A stretch of DNA of 64,000 nucleotides from Diadophis punctatus similis (GCA_023053685.1 JALIGW010000005.1:20280001-20344000); one strand, 5' to 3'; positions 33,587-45,535 are shown, counted from the first letter of the stretch. A program made the numbers and translations. Notes: generated by a model from the letters alone, not told the origin.

Positions 33587-33654
33587 TATTCTGAAATGCC
33601 AATTCAGGGCAAACAAATAGACTGGGAAAGAATACTTGAGCTGAAGGGCCAGAG

Positions 33655-34128
33655 ACAGCAATAGCACTTAGACCAGAGGTTCTCAACCTGGGGGTCGCGA
33701 CCCCTTTGGGGGTCAAATGACCCTTTCACAGGGATCGGGAGACTTCGCACGGACGCCGCCATTTGGGTTCTTTTACCCTCTGCGCATGCGCAGAAAGTTT
33801 TGCGCATGTGCAGAGGGTAAAAGAACCCAAATGGCGGTGGCGGGGTGGGGGGCGCGGGGCGCGGCATTAGGAAGATTGAGAACCACTGACTTAGACTTAT
33901 ATACCGCTTCACAGTACTTTACAGCCCTCTCTAAGCGGTTTACAGAGTCAGCATATTGCCTCCAACAATCTGGATCCTCATTTTACCGACCTCGGAAGGA
34001 TGGAAGGCTGAGTCAACCTTGACCTGGTGAGAATCGAACTGCCGAATTGCTGGCAGCCAGCAGTCAGCAGAAGTAGCTTACAGTACGGCATTCTAACCAG
34101 TGCACCACCACAGCTCCTATAATCTGCA
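33655..34128 (-). repeat. tRNA-derived SINE, second family, split by a hAT
   Basis: The 3' end at left (agcaatagcacttagac) resumes at 33889 (acttagacttatataccgct) and runs to the head near 34128. The interrupting element is 33674-33888. Confidence 0.8.
33674..33888. mobile_element. hAT-type MITE, 215 bp, inside SINE
   Basis: Ends CAGAGGTTCTCAACC and TTGAGAACCACTG, with a perfect 8 bp duplication acttagac (33666-33673 and 33889-33896) made of SINE sequence. The core is a palindrome with gccatttgggttctttt arms around gcgcatgcgcag. Confidence 0.95.
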
Positions 34129-34990
34129 TACGTTTACATATTATTCCTACAATTTAGATATCCACAGTGGAATGTAAAACTGCAAAGGATAATGGTGTTT
34201 CACCTGGAATGAAAAAAAAATACAATAAAGAAATCAAAGGCGTTTACAGGATCATTATTTGAAATGCGTAAAAAAAATCTGCCTTGACAGAATGCATCTT
34301 TTGATTTTCTAAATAGATTCCTTTAGCAGGAAGATGAGAACTTGAATTTACTACCAGGATAAATCTGGGCAAGTCAGAAATGTTTCTTTCTTTCTTTCTT
34401 TTTTCTTACTTCGATTAGAGATTCAGAATCTTCACTGGCAATCTTTTTGGTGCCTTCAGGAATTCAGCCTATTTTGTCAGCCAATTGCAGTATCCCCGTC
34501 AGGAAAAAAATGTTCCATATGTAATTTCTTTGAACAGTTCTTGCTGAGAAGGATATGCTTTTCAAGTAGAGTAATCCATGGAATAACAACCTCATGTCTC
34601 AGTATTCTGGGAGGTTTGTAATCTTAGCTTTAATCCATGTTTAGAAAAGACACTCAACGCAGATTGGAAGCATCTGCCATCACTCCACCTCCCTTAAATC
34701 CAAAGCAACAGATTTGGCATTAGGAGAAAGGAATGTGGAAGTGTTGGGGGTTTAAAAATAGCCTGTTCTTCTTCTTCCTTCACTTAACTGTAGGGTAAGC
34801 AGCAGGGGTGCTTTTCTCTGTGATCATCTCTAACCAATTCTTGTGAGGCTCTTTTGATATCCTACCTGCATTAAGCAGAGGGTTCTGCCCCAAGGTTTGG
34901 AGAAGCGTGGAATCTATTGCTTCAATTTGGCCCATGCAAAATTCTTCCTTCTTCCCTTCTTCAACCTTCCCACCCACCCATCCATTCATC
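34129..34990. other. Unassigned, small TTTC repeat
   Basis: (tttc)n near 34384-34402. Otherwise no recognised feature. Confidence 0.4.
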
Positions 34991-34998
34991 ATACCGTA

Positions 34999-35494
34999 CA
35001 GTCAGGGGTTAAATGCTCCCGGTTTGCTCTTACCTGTCGGTCGTCGCAGAGCCAATGGAGCCCGTGGCGGTCACGGCACGGGGCTTCCCCTGCCCGCTTC
35101 CCCCGCCCGCCTGGATGCCGCCATTTGAGTTCTTTTGCCCTCTGCGCATGCACAAAGCGTTCTGCATGCACAGAGGGCAAAAGAACTCAAATGGCAGCAT
35201 CCAGTCGGGCAGGGGAAGCCCCGTGCTGTGACCGCCATGGGCTCCATCGGCTCTGCGACGACCGACAGGTAAGAGCGAACCGGGAGCATTTCACCCCTGC
35301 ATACAGTAGTGGATTCTAAAACTCGTTGCTACTGGTTCCCGTGCATGCACACACGCACGCATGCACGACGCTTCTACACATGCACAGAAGCTTTGGCGCA
35401 TGCGCAGAAGTGTCCCAGGTGGGTGGTGGGCGGAGCTTCCCACTGCTGCTACCGGTTCACAGAATCAGGCTGAACCGGGAGCAACTCTCCGCTG
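34999..35494. mobile_element. Outer hAT-type element, interrupted four bases from its end
   Basis: The outer duplication ataccgta is perfect at 34991-34998 and 35495-35502. The outer element begins cagt (34999-35002), is interrupted by the inner hAT plus its duplication, and resumes agtggattctaaaactcg at 35308, ending ctctccgctg. The interior holds gcatgcacgacgcttctaca repeats. Confidence 0.85.
35003..35299. mobile_element. Inner hAT-type palindromic MITE, 297 bp
   Basis: Ends CAGGGGTTAAATGCTCC and GGAGCATTTCACCCCTG. Flanks cgtacagt (34995-35002) and catacagt (35300-35307) match at 7 of 8. It is a sister of 8863-9130 with the same core palindrome. Confidence 0.9.
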
Positions 35495-35502
35495 ATACCG
35501 TA

Positions 35503-36047
35503 GGACTATTGACATAGCTATCCCGAAGCAATAAATACTCCATTTGATCTGGCTTTGGTTTCTGAGATCTTCTGAGGCATATGGATCCTAATGGCTAGCA
35601 ACTTTCATTTTTAATAAATGAAATATGATTACAAAATTATACCAGATCAGACTCCAATTCCGTACCTGCACTTTGCAAATGGTACCATCTACTGTTCTAG
35701 ACTTATGGATTGCATTGGGCATAAGGCCTTCATAAGCCTTGTCTTCATTGAAGGCATCTATTTCTTTGCAAGGCTCTGGGAAAAATCCTTCTGTTTGACA
35801 CACTAGGTCCATTATAACAGTTGGTTCACAACCTCACCACTGGACATGATACCACTTCTAAAATGCCCTTGACCACTTCATATTTCTTGCCAAGGTCTTC
35901 AATGGATACTCCACTTTATTAAAATTAAGTGGGACCCTCTGTAGACAGATTCTGACATCAGAATGACAACTGTAGCATAGCATGCAATCACTTAGAGGAG
36001 ACACTTTCCATGATTTTAAAGAATTACCAGAACTCTAAAAGAAATGC
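35503..36047. other. No recognisable feature
   Basis: Overlapping frames at 35588-35812 lack motifs. Confidence 0.35.
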
Positions 36048-36795
36048 CTATTTATTTATTTATTAAAATTTCTATGCCGCCCAACTCCCGGGGGACTCTG
36101 GGCGGCTAACAGCAGGTATAGAAATATAATCAATAAAAAACAATATTAAAAACATATTAAAATACTATAAAACTTTTAAAAGAACTTTCATTCATACCCC
36201 GCCTGCCGGAAGAGCCAAGTTTTTATTGCTTTACGGAAAGCCAGCAGGGTGGGGATAGTCCTGATCTCTGGAGGGAGCTGGTTCCAAAGGGAGGGGGCTC
36301 CCACAGAGAAGGCTCTCCCCCTCGGCCCTGCCAACTGGCATTGCTTGGTCGATGGGACCTGGAGGAGACCAACTCTGTGGGACCTAACCGGTCATAGGGA
36401 GGTATGCGGCAGGATGCGGTCCCGAAGATAACCTGGCCCTGAGCCATGTAGGGCTTTAAAGGTAACGACCAACACCTTAAATTGGATCCGGAGACTAATG
36501 GGCAGCCAATGCAGCTGGCGGAGGATCGGTGTTACATGGGTGCATCTAGGTACATCCACCACAGCTCGCACAGCTGCATTTTGCACCAATTGCAGTCGCC
36601 GGACACTCTTCAAGGGTAGCCCCATGTAGAGCGCATTGCAGTAATCCAGCCGTGAGGTGATAAGGGCATGAGTGACTGTGAGAAGTGCCTCCTTCTCCAA
36701 GTAGGGTTGCAATTGGTGCACAAGACGTACTTGTGCAAAGGTCCCCCTAGCCACAGCTGAAAGATGTTGTTCCAATTTTAGCTGTGGGTCTAGGA

Positions 36796-37746
36796 TAAGG
36801 TGACCAGACGTCCCGCTTTTGGCGGGACACACACGCTTTTTAAGCATGTGTCCCGCGTCCTGCATTGTTTCCAAAAAGTCACGCTTTTTGGAAAGAATGC
36901 CCGACAACAAAAATTCTTTAGAAATAAACAGCGGGACGTCTGGTCACCTTAATTCTGGAGAGCGCACGCAGTTCGAAGTCAAACTCCGGCAGTGACGAAA
37001 CGAGCAAAGTTGGCTCTTCTGTGACTCGTGGACTTCAACTCCCAGAATTCCTGAGCTAGCAGGGCAGAGGAGGAAGTAGTCAGTCACAAGCGCCGGCCCT
37101 GCCGCTCATGTGCCGTTATTTCAGAGCAAAGGAAGCGGGGGGTGGGGGGGTAGAGGAGAAGAAGGAGGAGGAGGCGGCAGCAAGCCGAGGCTTCAACCCA
37201 AAGCTAAGCAATTGCCCATACGCCCTGAGGTTGCAGGACTTTCACAGCTCCATTGGGGAAAGGGAGGACAGCAGGGGCTCCAAGGAGGGGGGCTGCTGCT
37301 GCTGCTGCTGCTGCTTCTTGGAATGCAGAAGCTGCGTGGAAGCTCCGTCCGGGGCGAGCCTTCTCATCGCCCTGTGCTTGCTTTTGTTCCCGCCGGCTGC
37401 TGGTGCTGGTGAGGTGCTTTGCCAGCCCTGGTTGTTGTGATTGTTACTCTTGCGGGGGGTTCTTATTTCCGGGGGAGGGGAAGCGCCCTCTTTACCTCCC
37501 TTCTGAAAGAGGCGTGGGGATGCCAGAAGTGGCGGCATCAGGAGTTGGCCTCTTGGAAGAGGGCTGGGCGAGGGAGAAAGGAGCCACGGTGGGGATTGCT
37601 TTGCAGGGAGAAAGAAAGGAAGGAAGGAGGGAGGGAGGGAGGGAAGGAAGGAAGGAAGGAAGGAAGGAAGGAAGGAAGGAAGGAAGGAAGGAAGGAAGGA
37701 AGGAAGGAAGGAAGGAAGACAAAGAAAGAAGGAAGAAAGAAAGGAA

Positions 37747-37804
<58 letters not shown>

Positions 37805-38162
37805 AAAGTTAGGAAGGAAGGAAGACAGAAGGAAGGAAGGAAGGAGAAAAGACAAAGAAAGAAAGAGGGAGGGAGGGAGGAAGAAAGGAAGGAAGGTTAG
37901 GAAGGAAGGAAGACAAAGAAAGAAAGAAAGAAAAGTTAGGAAGGAAGGAAGACAAAGAAAGAAGGAAGGAAGGAAGGAGAAAAGACAAAGGAAGAAGGAA
38001 GGAAGGAAGGAGGAAGGAAGGAAGAGGGAGGGAGGAAGAAAGAAAGAGACAGACAGACAGAAAGAAAAAAAGAAAGAAAGAAAAGTTAGGAAGGAAGGAA
38101 GAAAAGTTAGGAAGGAAGGAAGAAAAAGAAAGAAAGAAAGGTAAGGAAGGAAGAAAGGAAGA

Positions 38163-38195
<33 letters not shown>

Positions 38196-38199
38196 AAAA

Positions 38200-38278
<79 letters not shown>

Positions 38279-38421
38279 TTGTATGGCCACCCTGAGTCCT
38301 ATGGGAGTGGGGCGGCATACAAAAACGACCAAAAAAAATAAATAAATAATTTTTAATCAGGAACCCACCCATCCCGGTCAATGGTGTCCCTCTTTACCAA
38401 TGTTAAAATCTGGTCACCTTA
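36796..38421. mobile_element. hAT-type element, 1626 bp, inside L2
   Basis: Ends TAAGGTGACCAG and CTGGTCACCTTA with a perfect 8 bp duplication gtctagga (36788-36795 and 38422-38429). The first 156 bp (36796-36951) is itself a palindrome with the same ends. Then come a GC-rich block and a long GGAA/GAAA tract (about 37615-38275). The block at about 37505-37610 is homologous to parts of the element at 18634-20454. Confidence 0.9.
37615..38275. repeat. GGAA/GAAA purine tract
   Basis: About 660 bp of interspersed ggaa, gaaa and gttaggaagg units inside the 1626 bp hAT. It produces the long Lys/Glu/Arg and Phe/Leu/Ser frames, which are repeat artefacts. Confidence 0.95.
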
Positions 38422-39339
38422 GTCTAGGAGGACACCCAAATTGCGAACCCGTTCTGAGGGAGCTAATTTCTCCCCCCCAAGAACCAAGGAAGGATAATTG
38501 GTCAAGTCCTTAGGAGGCAATATCCACAGCCACTCAGTCTTGTCAGGGTTAAGTTTTAGCCGGTTCTTCCCCATCCAGACCCTAACATCGTCCAGGCAGC
38601 GGCCCATTACGTCTACGGCTTCCCCGAATTGAGACGGGGTGGAGATGTACAACTGGGTATCATCAGCATATTGCTGATACCTCACCCCGTGTCGTCGGAT
38701 GATCTCACCCAGTGGCTTCATGTAGATGTTAAACAGGATGGGCGAGAGGACCGAGCCCTGCGGCACCCCACATAGTAGGGGCCTAGGGCTCGACCTCTGC
38801 CCCCCTGTCAACACCGACTGCGTCCTGTCAGAGAGGAAGGAGGAGAACCACTGTAAAACAGTGCCGCCCACCCCCACCTCTCCGAGACGACGCAGAAGGA
38901 TACCATGGTCAATGGTATCGAAGGCCGCTGAGAGGTCAAGTAGCACCAGGATAGAGGAGTAACCCCCATCCTGGGCTCGCCAGAGGTCATCCATCAGGGT
39001 GACCAAAGCCGTTTCCGTACTGTAGCCGCGCCTGAAACCTGATTGAAAGGGATCCAGAAAATCAGTGTCATCCAACAGCCGTAGGAGCTGGAGCACCACC
39101 ACTTTCTCAACAACCTTCCCCGCGAAGGGAAGGTTGGAGACTGGACGGAAGTTCTTTAAATCCGCCGATCTTACGATGCTGGCAATTTCTCTTACTTCTC
39201 CAATATAACAAAAATCTGAAAAGTGAGCCACTTTCTTAGATTTCTGCATTTCTTGGTTCGAGCAGGACTTTCTTCCTTTAGGGCATGCCCTTTTCGACAG
39301 CAAGTATCTTCAGAGCTTCAGCTTTGTTGGGGCAAATGG

Positions 39340-39412
39340 TTCGGATTGTAACAACGGCCTTGCTTAGCAATGGAAGTTACAATCCCAGTTGTGGTCATAA
39401 GTTGAGGATTAT
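39340..39412 (-). mobile_element. Tigger-like end fragment
   Basis: gttgtggtcataagttgagg and ttatacct match the end of the Tigger-like family. Only one end is present. Confidence 0.4.
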
Positions 39413-39679
39413 ACCTATATTGAAATTTTCTATCTGTAGCTGTTAGGATGAAAGCTTTGGCTCAGACACTCAAACCAGCCTCTGATAGTTTCGTTTCTGC
39501 AGGCTGACAGTCACCTGCTTTCTTATGTCAGCACTTTGATGCAGGCTCAGCAGATTCTACTGGCGCTTGTTTCCTTTGCTGAAGGCCAGTTTTCTCATAC
39601 ATTAGATTTGTCTTTGGCACAAAATAACCATTGACATTTCTCAGTACAAGGATTCAGTTATCCATAACTTCAGCCGCAG

Positions 39680-39853
<174 letters not shown>

Positions 39854-40120
39854 TGACTCTGGCATAAACAGGTACAGGTGGTCCCAGTGGTAATCGGCAC
39901 ACTGGGTGCTGTGCCAAAAGACCTTAGCCAGCATTTGAAAACAATAAACATTGAGAAAATCACGATCTCTCAGCTGCAAAAGTCCACTGTACTTGGATCT
40001 GCGCACATCATACGAAAATACATCACACAGTCCTAGACGCTTGGGAAGTGTTCGACTTGTGATATAGTGATACGAAATCCAGCATATAAATCTCGTTTGC
40101 TGTGTATTACTGTTTTTGTG

Positions 40121-40288
<168 letters not shown>

Positions 40289-42107
40289 TTAAAATTGCCA
40301 GGAGCATCCAGACATAAACGAGGACATATATCTCACTGTAGCCTTCATCTGCATTCAGTTTGGTAGCAATTTACAACAGGAAAATCTCTGTTTCCACTCA
40401 GACCATCCAGGGAGGGAACTAAAGTGAAAGGTCTCCAGTGATGAAAAATTTGGCAAACTGCCAAATTCCAGGCTTCCAACCAGAGTTCTTAATTGCAGAT
40501 GTTTCCAGAGCTGCAAAGTTCTTCAGATTTCTGACCCCATATTTGTTCTGTACAAACTGGCCTTCAATTTCAATAACAATAATAATAAGTAAGTTACAAT
40601 AATTCCTCTCTACAGACCCCAGTTTCCTTTTCCTAATAGAATTGTTACTCTGGCTCCTTCTTTGCTATATGAAAAGTTGACTTTTCTCTTATTCACTGTT
40701 TTCACCATAAACCACCAAATGTCCAGAATAGGGTCAGCCATCCCTTGGTGGATGGAGCTACACTTCTATTTCATGGGGGAAATGAAGCATGGTGATCGAA
40801 AACAGATGATGCCTACATTTTCCATGGATTATATACTGGGTGAGGTTCTTCATTTCAAATCATATTAGTCTGTCTTCAACCCTACTTTATGATCTTTGTA
40901 TGTCCATAAGCCTAAATTGGCAGGAAACCATAGTGCCGAAATGTGATATCATGATCATAGGAGGCTTTGAGGACCAGAAAAAAAAAGGATTGGGGATTGA
41001 TTGCACATTGCCCACTTCTGCCCTAAAGTAACACTATCATGGGCATTATAAGAAATGAAATCTTCATTCATTTGATTTGTGTGCCAATTAAGAGTGCCAC
41101 AATAATTCCACATCTATATGAATATTACAAGTGTTTAAAACTACCATACTTTAATTATTTCTCCCTCTTCCCCAATAGCAACCCATTTAATTGACAAGAG
41201 ATATCTTTAGTAAAGTGGTTTATTCCCCAATTGTAAGCTGAAATTGTTTAAGTTTTATTTTCAACAATGTTGGACCAAGAGGGTTATTTTAAAGGAGTGA
41301 TTGTGCTGTGCATTTTTGTTGAACTACAATCTGCATAATTTCCCAGTCAGCATAACCAATGGCCAAACTGGCTAAGGAATTATGGGAACGTTGTCCAATA
41401 TATCTGGAAGGCACTAGGCTGAGAAAGTTTGGGTGGGACTATAAGCATATTTTATTCCAAGCATGATTAATGCATCATGACTCAGAATGCTGCTACCTCA
41501 GCAAGTAAAAGACACTTGCTGACAAAGCACACGTAAATCATTGAGTCTGCTCTAGGATAATTGAGACACACCCTAGTATTGTTGCTCATAAAAATGGCAT
41601 AATAACTATGAACTATTTGCATGTCAACATCTTGTGCATGATTCATAGCATGACCCCACATTTCATGCAACATGTCTTAGGTGCCTCCCAATTTCCCAAA
41701 TTGTGACAAATTCCAGGAATAATATTATTGGGTTTACTTTCCATTGGAGGAAGAAGTACTGAGAAATCTGGGTATTTTTAATCAACCAAAGTATCCTTAT
41801 AAATCACGCTGGATAAATTTATTTGGTCACTAAGAATTAACATGGACTTGATGGTATATAATCAATCATCATAAAGCCTAGGAAATCTGCTGAATCCCAG
41901 AATGACCCATTATTGGTTATGTTGAATGGGACTGCTAAGTTTTGCAGATCAGCAACATCTAGAGGACTTCAAGTTTCTTACCCAAGTGATAGTTTGCTCT
42001 TTGTGAAAATGTTCCCACCCACTGCAAGTCAAAAGCTCCATATTTCCAGAAAAAATGAAGGTTCATGTTCATCCCAACTTACACACCTCTTGGTTCCCAA
42101 TTATGAG
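40289..42107. other. Unassigned 1.8 kb
   Basis: AT-rich. Orphan frames at 40662-41031 and 41913-42161 have no motifs. Confidence 0.4.
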
Positions 42108-42240
42108 GGAGGTGATTACAGTTCAGTGGTAGAGCACTTGTGTCATATGTGGAATCTATGACATTTCCACTAAGACATACAAAAGGTGAGAAGAAAGATT
42201 CCTGCCTGAGATACCAATCAGACCACATTTAACTGGGACA
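42108..42240 (+). repeat. Old tRNA-derived SINE
   Basis: 'acagttcagtggtagagcac' is an A-box-like tRNA head, followed by 'agaaagattcctgcctgaga', as in reptile tRNA SINEs. Diverged. Confidence 0.5.
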
Positions 42241-42970
42241 TATCAACCCAAGGTCAGAAAGCCACTGAGGACATATCCACATGCCTTCCGTATTTTACTG
42301 GTAGCTGCAGGCTAAAGGAGCCTAAAGAAAGATTTAGGAGCTCCATTTTCCATCTTATCACAGCTTGAGTTGCCCAAGGAAGTGTATTTGAGTTGCTTTC
42401 AACCCTTCTAGATATACTACACAGGAAACCAAAACCTGAATACCAATAGTAACTTTATTGTAAGGTTACAGTAACAGAATTATGCATTTCACCTCTACCC
42501 TGCCTTTATTTTCTAGAGAACTAGGGACGGTCCCTTAATGAGATGCTGTCATCAGTTCCATTCCTCCTTTGGACTCAGAGCTCTCATATCAGACTTTGTC
42601 TAGGCTGCAGATCTTCTTCTTGCCTCCCAAGGTTATTCTCACATCCCATCACAGTGAATTACCATGTTCTATATCAGGGACCTACATATTGGTTCTGATG
42701 CTATAGATCTGGACCACTCCTTCCCTCTGGGTCCTGATCACTGTGCCAACCTCTTTTTACTTTGCTTGTGTTGCTTTTGTGAATGATATTTTGTAGGAGC
42801 CAATCAGATGGTCAACCATACAATGAGGCAGAGTCCCTAGACTCTTAGACCGAGAATTTGCTCTTCCCATTAAATGCTTAAATGCTTAATTCTGTTTTAC
42901 CGGGTATATGGGGTTGAGCTTATTAGACAGGTCTAAACATAGAGCTCCACGTGTAATCACTGTGTTATCA
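42241..42970. other. No recognisable feature
   Basis: Unassigned. Confidence 0.4.
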
Positions 42971-43097
<127 letters not shown>

Positions 43098-43254
43098 TAT
43101 TTCTCACATCCAATCAAATCCTAGTTTTAATGTTTTCCGAAGCACTGTCTTTTCAGAATACATTGCAGTCCTTAATACTATACTTGGAACAAGCAAGTTC
43201 ATACCAATCCAACATCTAAGTCGAAAAAATATATCCTATTCCAAAAGAGAACAC

Positions 43255-44035
43255 AGAAAACACACAAAAGAGAACACAGAAACAATTGGTCCACTGCTGG
43301 AAGAAAGTGGCAAGAAGGTGACAAGTAACAGGGAGAAAGCAGAGCTCAATAGTAGTAACTGTGAGAGGGATCTTGGAGTCCTAGTGGACAACCATTTAAA
43401 TATGAGCCAGCAGTGTGCAACAGCTGCCAAAAAAGCCAACACAGTTCTAGGCTGCATTAACAGAGGGATAGAATCAAGATCACATGAAGTGTTAATACCA
43501 CTTTATAATGCCTTGGTAAGGCCACACTTGGAATACTGCATTCAGTTTTGGTCGCCATGATGTAAAAAAGATGTTGAGACTCTAGAAAGAGTGCAGAGAA
43601 GAGCAACAAAGATGATTAGGGGACTGGAGACTAAAACATATGAAGAACGGTTGCAGGAACTGAGTATGTCTAGTTTAATGAAAAGAAGGACTAGAGGAGA
43701 CATGATAGCAGTTTTCCAATATCTCAGGGGCTGCCACAAAGAAGTGGGAGTCAACCTATTCACAAAAGAACCTGAGGGTAGAACAAGAAGCAATGGGTGG
43801 AAACTAATCAAGGAGAGAAGCAACTTAGAACTAAGGAGAAATTTCCTGACAGTTAGAACAATTAATCAGTGGAACAGCTTGCCTCCAGAAGTTGTGAATG
43901 CTCCAACACTGGATGTTTTTAAGAAGAGGTTGGATAACTATTTGTCTGAAGTGGTGTAGGGTTCCCTGCCTAAGCAGGGGGTTGGACTAGAAGACATCCA
44001 AGGTCCCTTCCAACTCTGTTATTCTATTCTATAAT
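43255..44035 (+). mobile_element. CR1-type LINE with internal deletion
   Basis: An upstream ORF2 stretch ([17 protein letters not shown] near 43300) is joined directly to [15 protein letters not shown] near 43345, so the central reverse-transcriptase motifs are missing. Then [16 protein letters not shown], a TGA near 43560, and ERLQELSMSSLMKRRTRGDM to NQWNSLPPEVVNAPTLDVFK. The 3' UTR ends near 44035 in attctattctat. Confidence 0.8.
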
Positions 44036-45237
44036 AGTGATGTGTCTAGACTACACTTCATACCACACTTTTTGTTTGGGTTTTTTTAAGTCCTCTCAAC
44101 TAATTCCTTAGCATATTTTCTGTTGATTATTAAATTACTGGGGTAGATTAAATATACCCATGAGTTTCCTGTAGGGATTATGCAGATTTTTTTCTCTGTA
44201 TATTGTGTCCAAGTGCCTTTTTTGTTATACCTTTTGTTATACCTGTATATGTGCTGATTCAGTACAGTGAAAGAATCATCAACTTCTAAATATATCAAAT
44301 CTCTTTAAGATATATTGTGGTCTTCGCTCCCCTCTAGTCACAATATGTCCCATTCGAAATCAATTTTTGCTCTTATTTACTAGGTACAAGGGACTGTATC
44401 ACCCAAAAAGATAGAATTCAGACTTGAAGGCTTTATAATCTAAAATAAATGTAGGGGGGGGGGAACAGGAAAAGGAAAGAATTGCATGGGGGAGTATGAA
44501 GAGAGAGAGCAAGCTGAATAATATAAGATCCATGCAATGGTCTTTTTGGCATTACTCATTATGTCCATCACTATCGCTTTGTATCCACCATCTTCCCATC
44601 ACCACCATTTTCACCACTGTAGTTTTCTTGTTGTATGACATTATTTTATGGAAAATTCCCGAGTGGTCACACTACCATTCAGAAACTGTTTGCCTCCAGT
44701 GAGTTCACAGAGCCAAATAGATTATGGTATTCCACTACATCAGAGCAAGCAGTGAGTTCACACAAGGACAAATTGCTGCCAGACATGACATCTTTCTACT
44801 TCTCGTTGTTCCAAACAAAACTGAGCACAAGAGGCCTTTTTGCAATCCTCCAGCCAATTTATGGGCATAGGAACTGGGTGAACGATATTTGTGATTTTAT
44901 TTACAGGAAATTCTCCAGCAATTTTTCCAGTGACTTTTGCACCACTGGTCTTGATGCCTTGTTCTGAAATTTAGCAGAAACATAAAAAACTCAAACAGGC
45001 TATAAAATGCTAGAGGAATGATTGCACAAAGAAGGACTGTGCCCTGACAACACCTCTTAGCCTTCTTAGAACTACATCAGATTTTCTCTGAAAGTCCCTT
45101 TCCCTTGAAAAACAGTTATTATGCAAAAGATCCATATGACCACTAGAAGGCACCAGAGACAAAAATCCCTACTCATTGCTGCCACCTAGTGATCTTACAG
45201 AGGTCTTGCAGCCCTAAAGCAAATTCTCTTTTATCAG
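44036..45237. other. Unassigned 1.2 kb
   Basis: A poly-G run near 44454-44463. The frames at 44496-44967 lack motifs. Confidence 0.4.
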
Positions 45238-45535
45238 ACTGTCCCCAAAGTGCTTTTTCAAGAGGCAACTGAACTTTCTGATTTTTCTTTCTTTCTTTCT
45301 TCCTTCCTTCCTTCCTTCCTTCCTTCCTTCCTTCCTTCCTTCCTTCCTTCCTTCCTTCCTTCCTTCCTTTCTTTCTTTCTTTCTTTCTTTCTTTCAGACT
45401 TTTCATTTCTCATCCAAGAAGCTTCTTGGATAAGAAGTGAAACGTCTCCAAAGAAAAACCAGAAAATCCAGTTGCCTCTTGAAAAAGCACCTTTGGGAAA
45501 ACCATGACCTGGATGACTGAGAATCTCCATAAACT
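45238..45535. mobile_element. Palindromic Penelope-like terminal fragment
   Basis: The left arm (ccccaaagtgctttttcaag, catccaagaagcttcttgga) is complementary to the right arm (cagttgcctcttgaaaaagc, acctttggga). The arms are separated by a (cttt)n(cctt)n tract at 45284-45395. The end 'cctggatgactgagaatctc' matches the Penelope-like right end at 7808. Confidence 0.7.
45284..45395. repeat. CTTT/CCTT microsatellite
   Basis: Tract inside the palindromic Penelope fragment. Confidence 0.95.

Larger units (their letters stand above)
36048..39165 (-). mobile_element. L2-type LINE, reverse transcriptase to 3' end, split by a hAT
   Basis: The minus strand encodes from 39165: NFRPVSNLPFAGKVVEKVV, LLDLSAAFDTIDH near 38945, GVPQGSVLSPILFNIYMKPL near 38770, YADDTQLYI near 38670, NRLKLNPDKTEWL near 38560. 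After the insertion (36796-38421) it continues [31 protein letters not shown] near 36640 and the C-terminal LRQLHWLPISLRIQFKVLV. The 3' UTR ends at 36048. The frame is open on both sides of the insertion, so this L2 is comparatively young, though 5'-truncated. Confidence 0.9.

Noticed and set aside
37419..38381. Frames of 190-264 codons on both strands
   Set aside because: They translate the GGAA/GAAA tract inside a hAT element.
42110..42182. Functional tRNA gene
   Set aside because: Only the A-box-like part is kept; no cloverleaf or intact B box, so it is an old SINE head.
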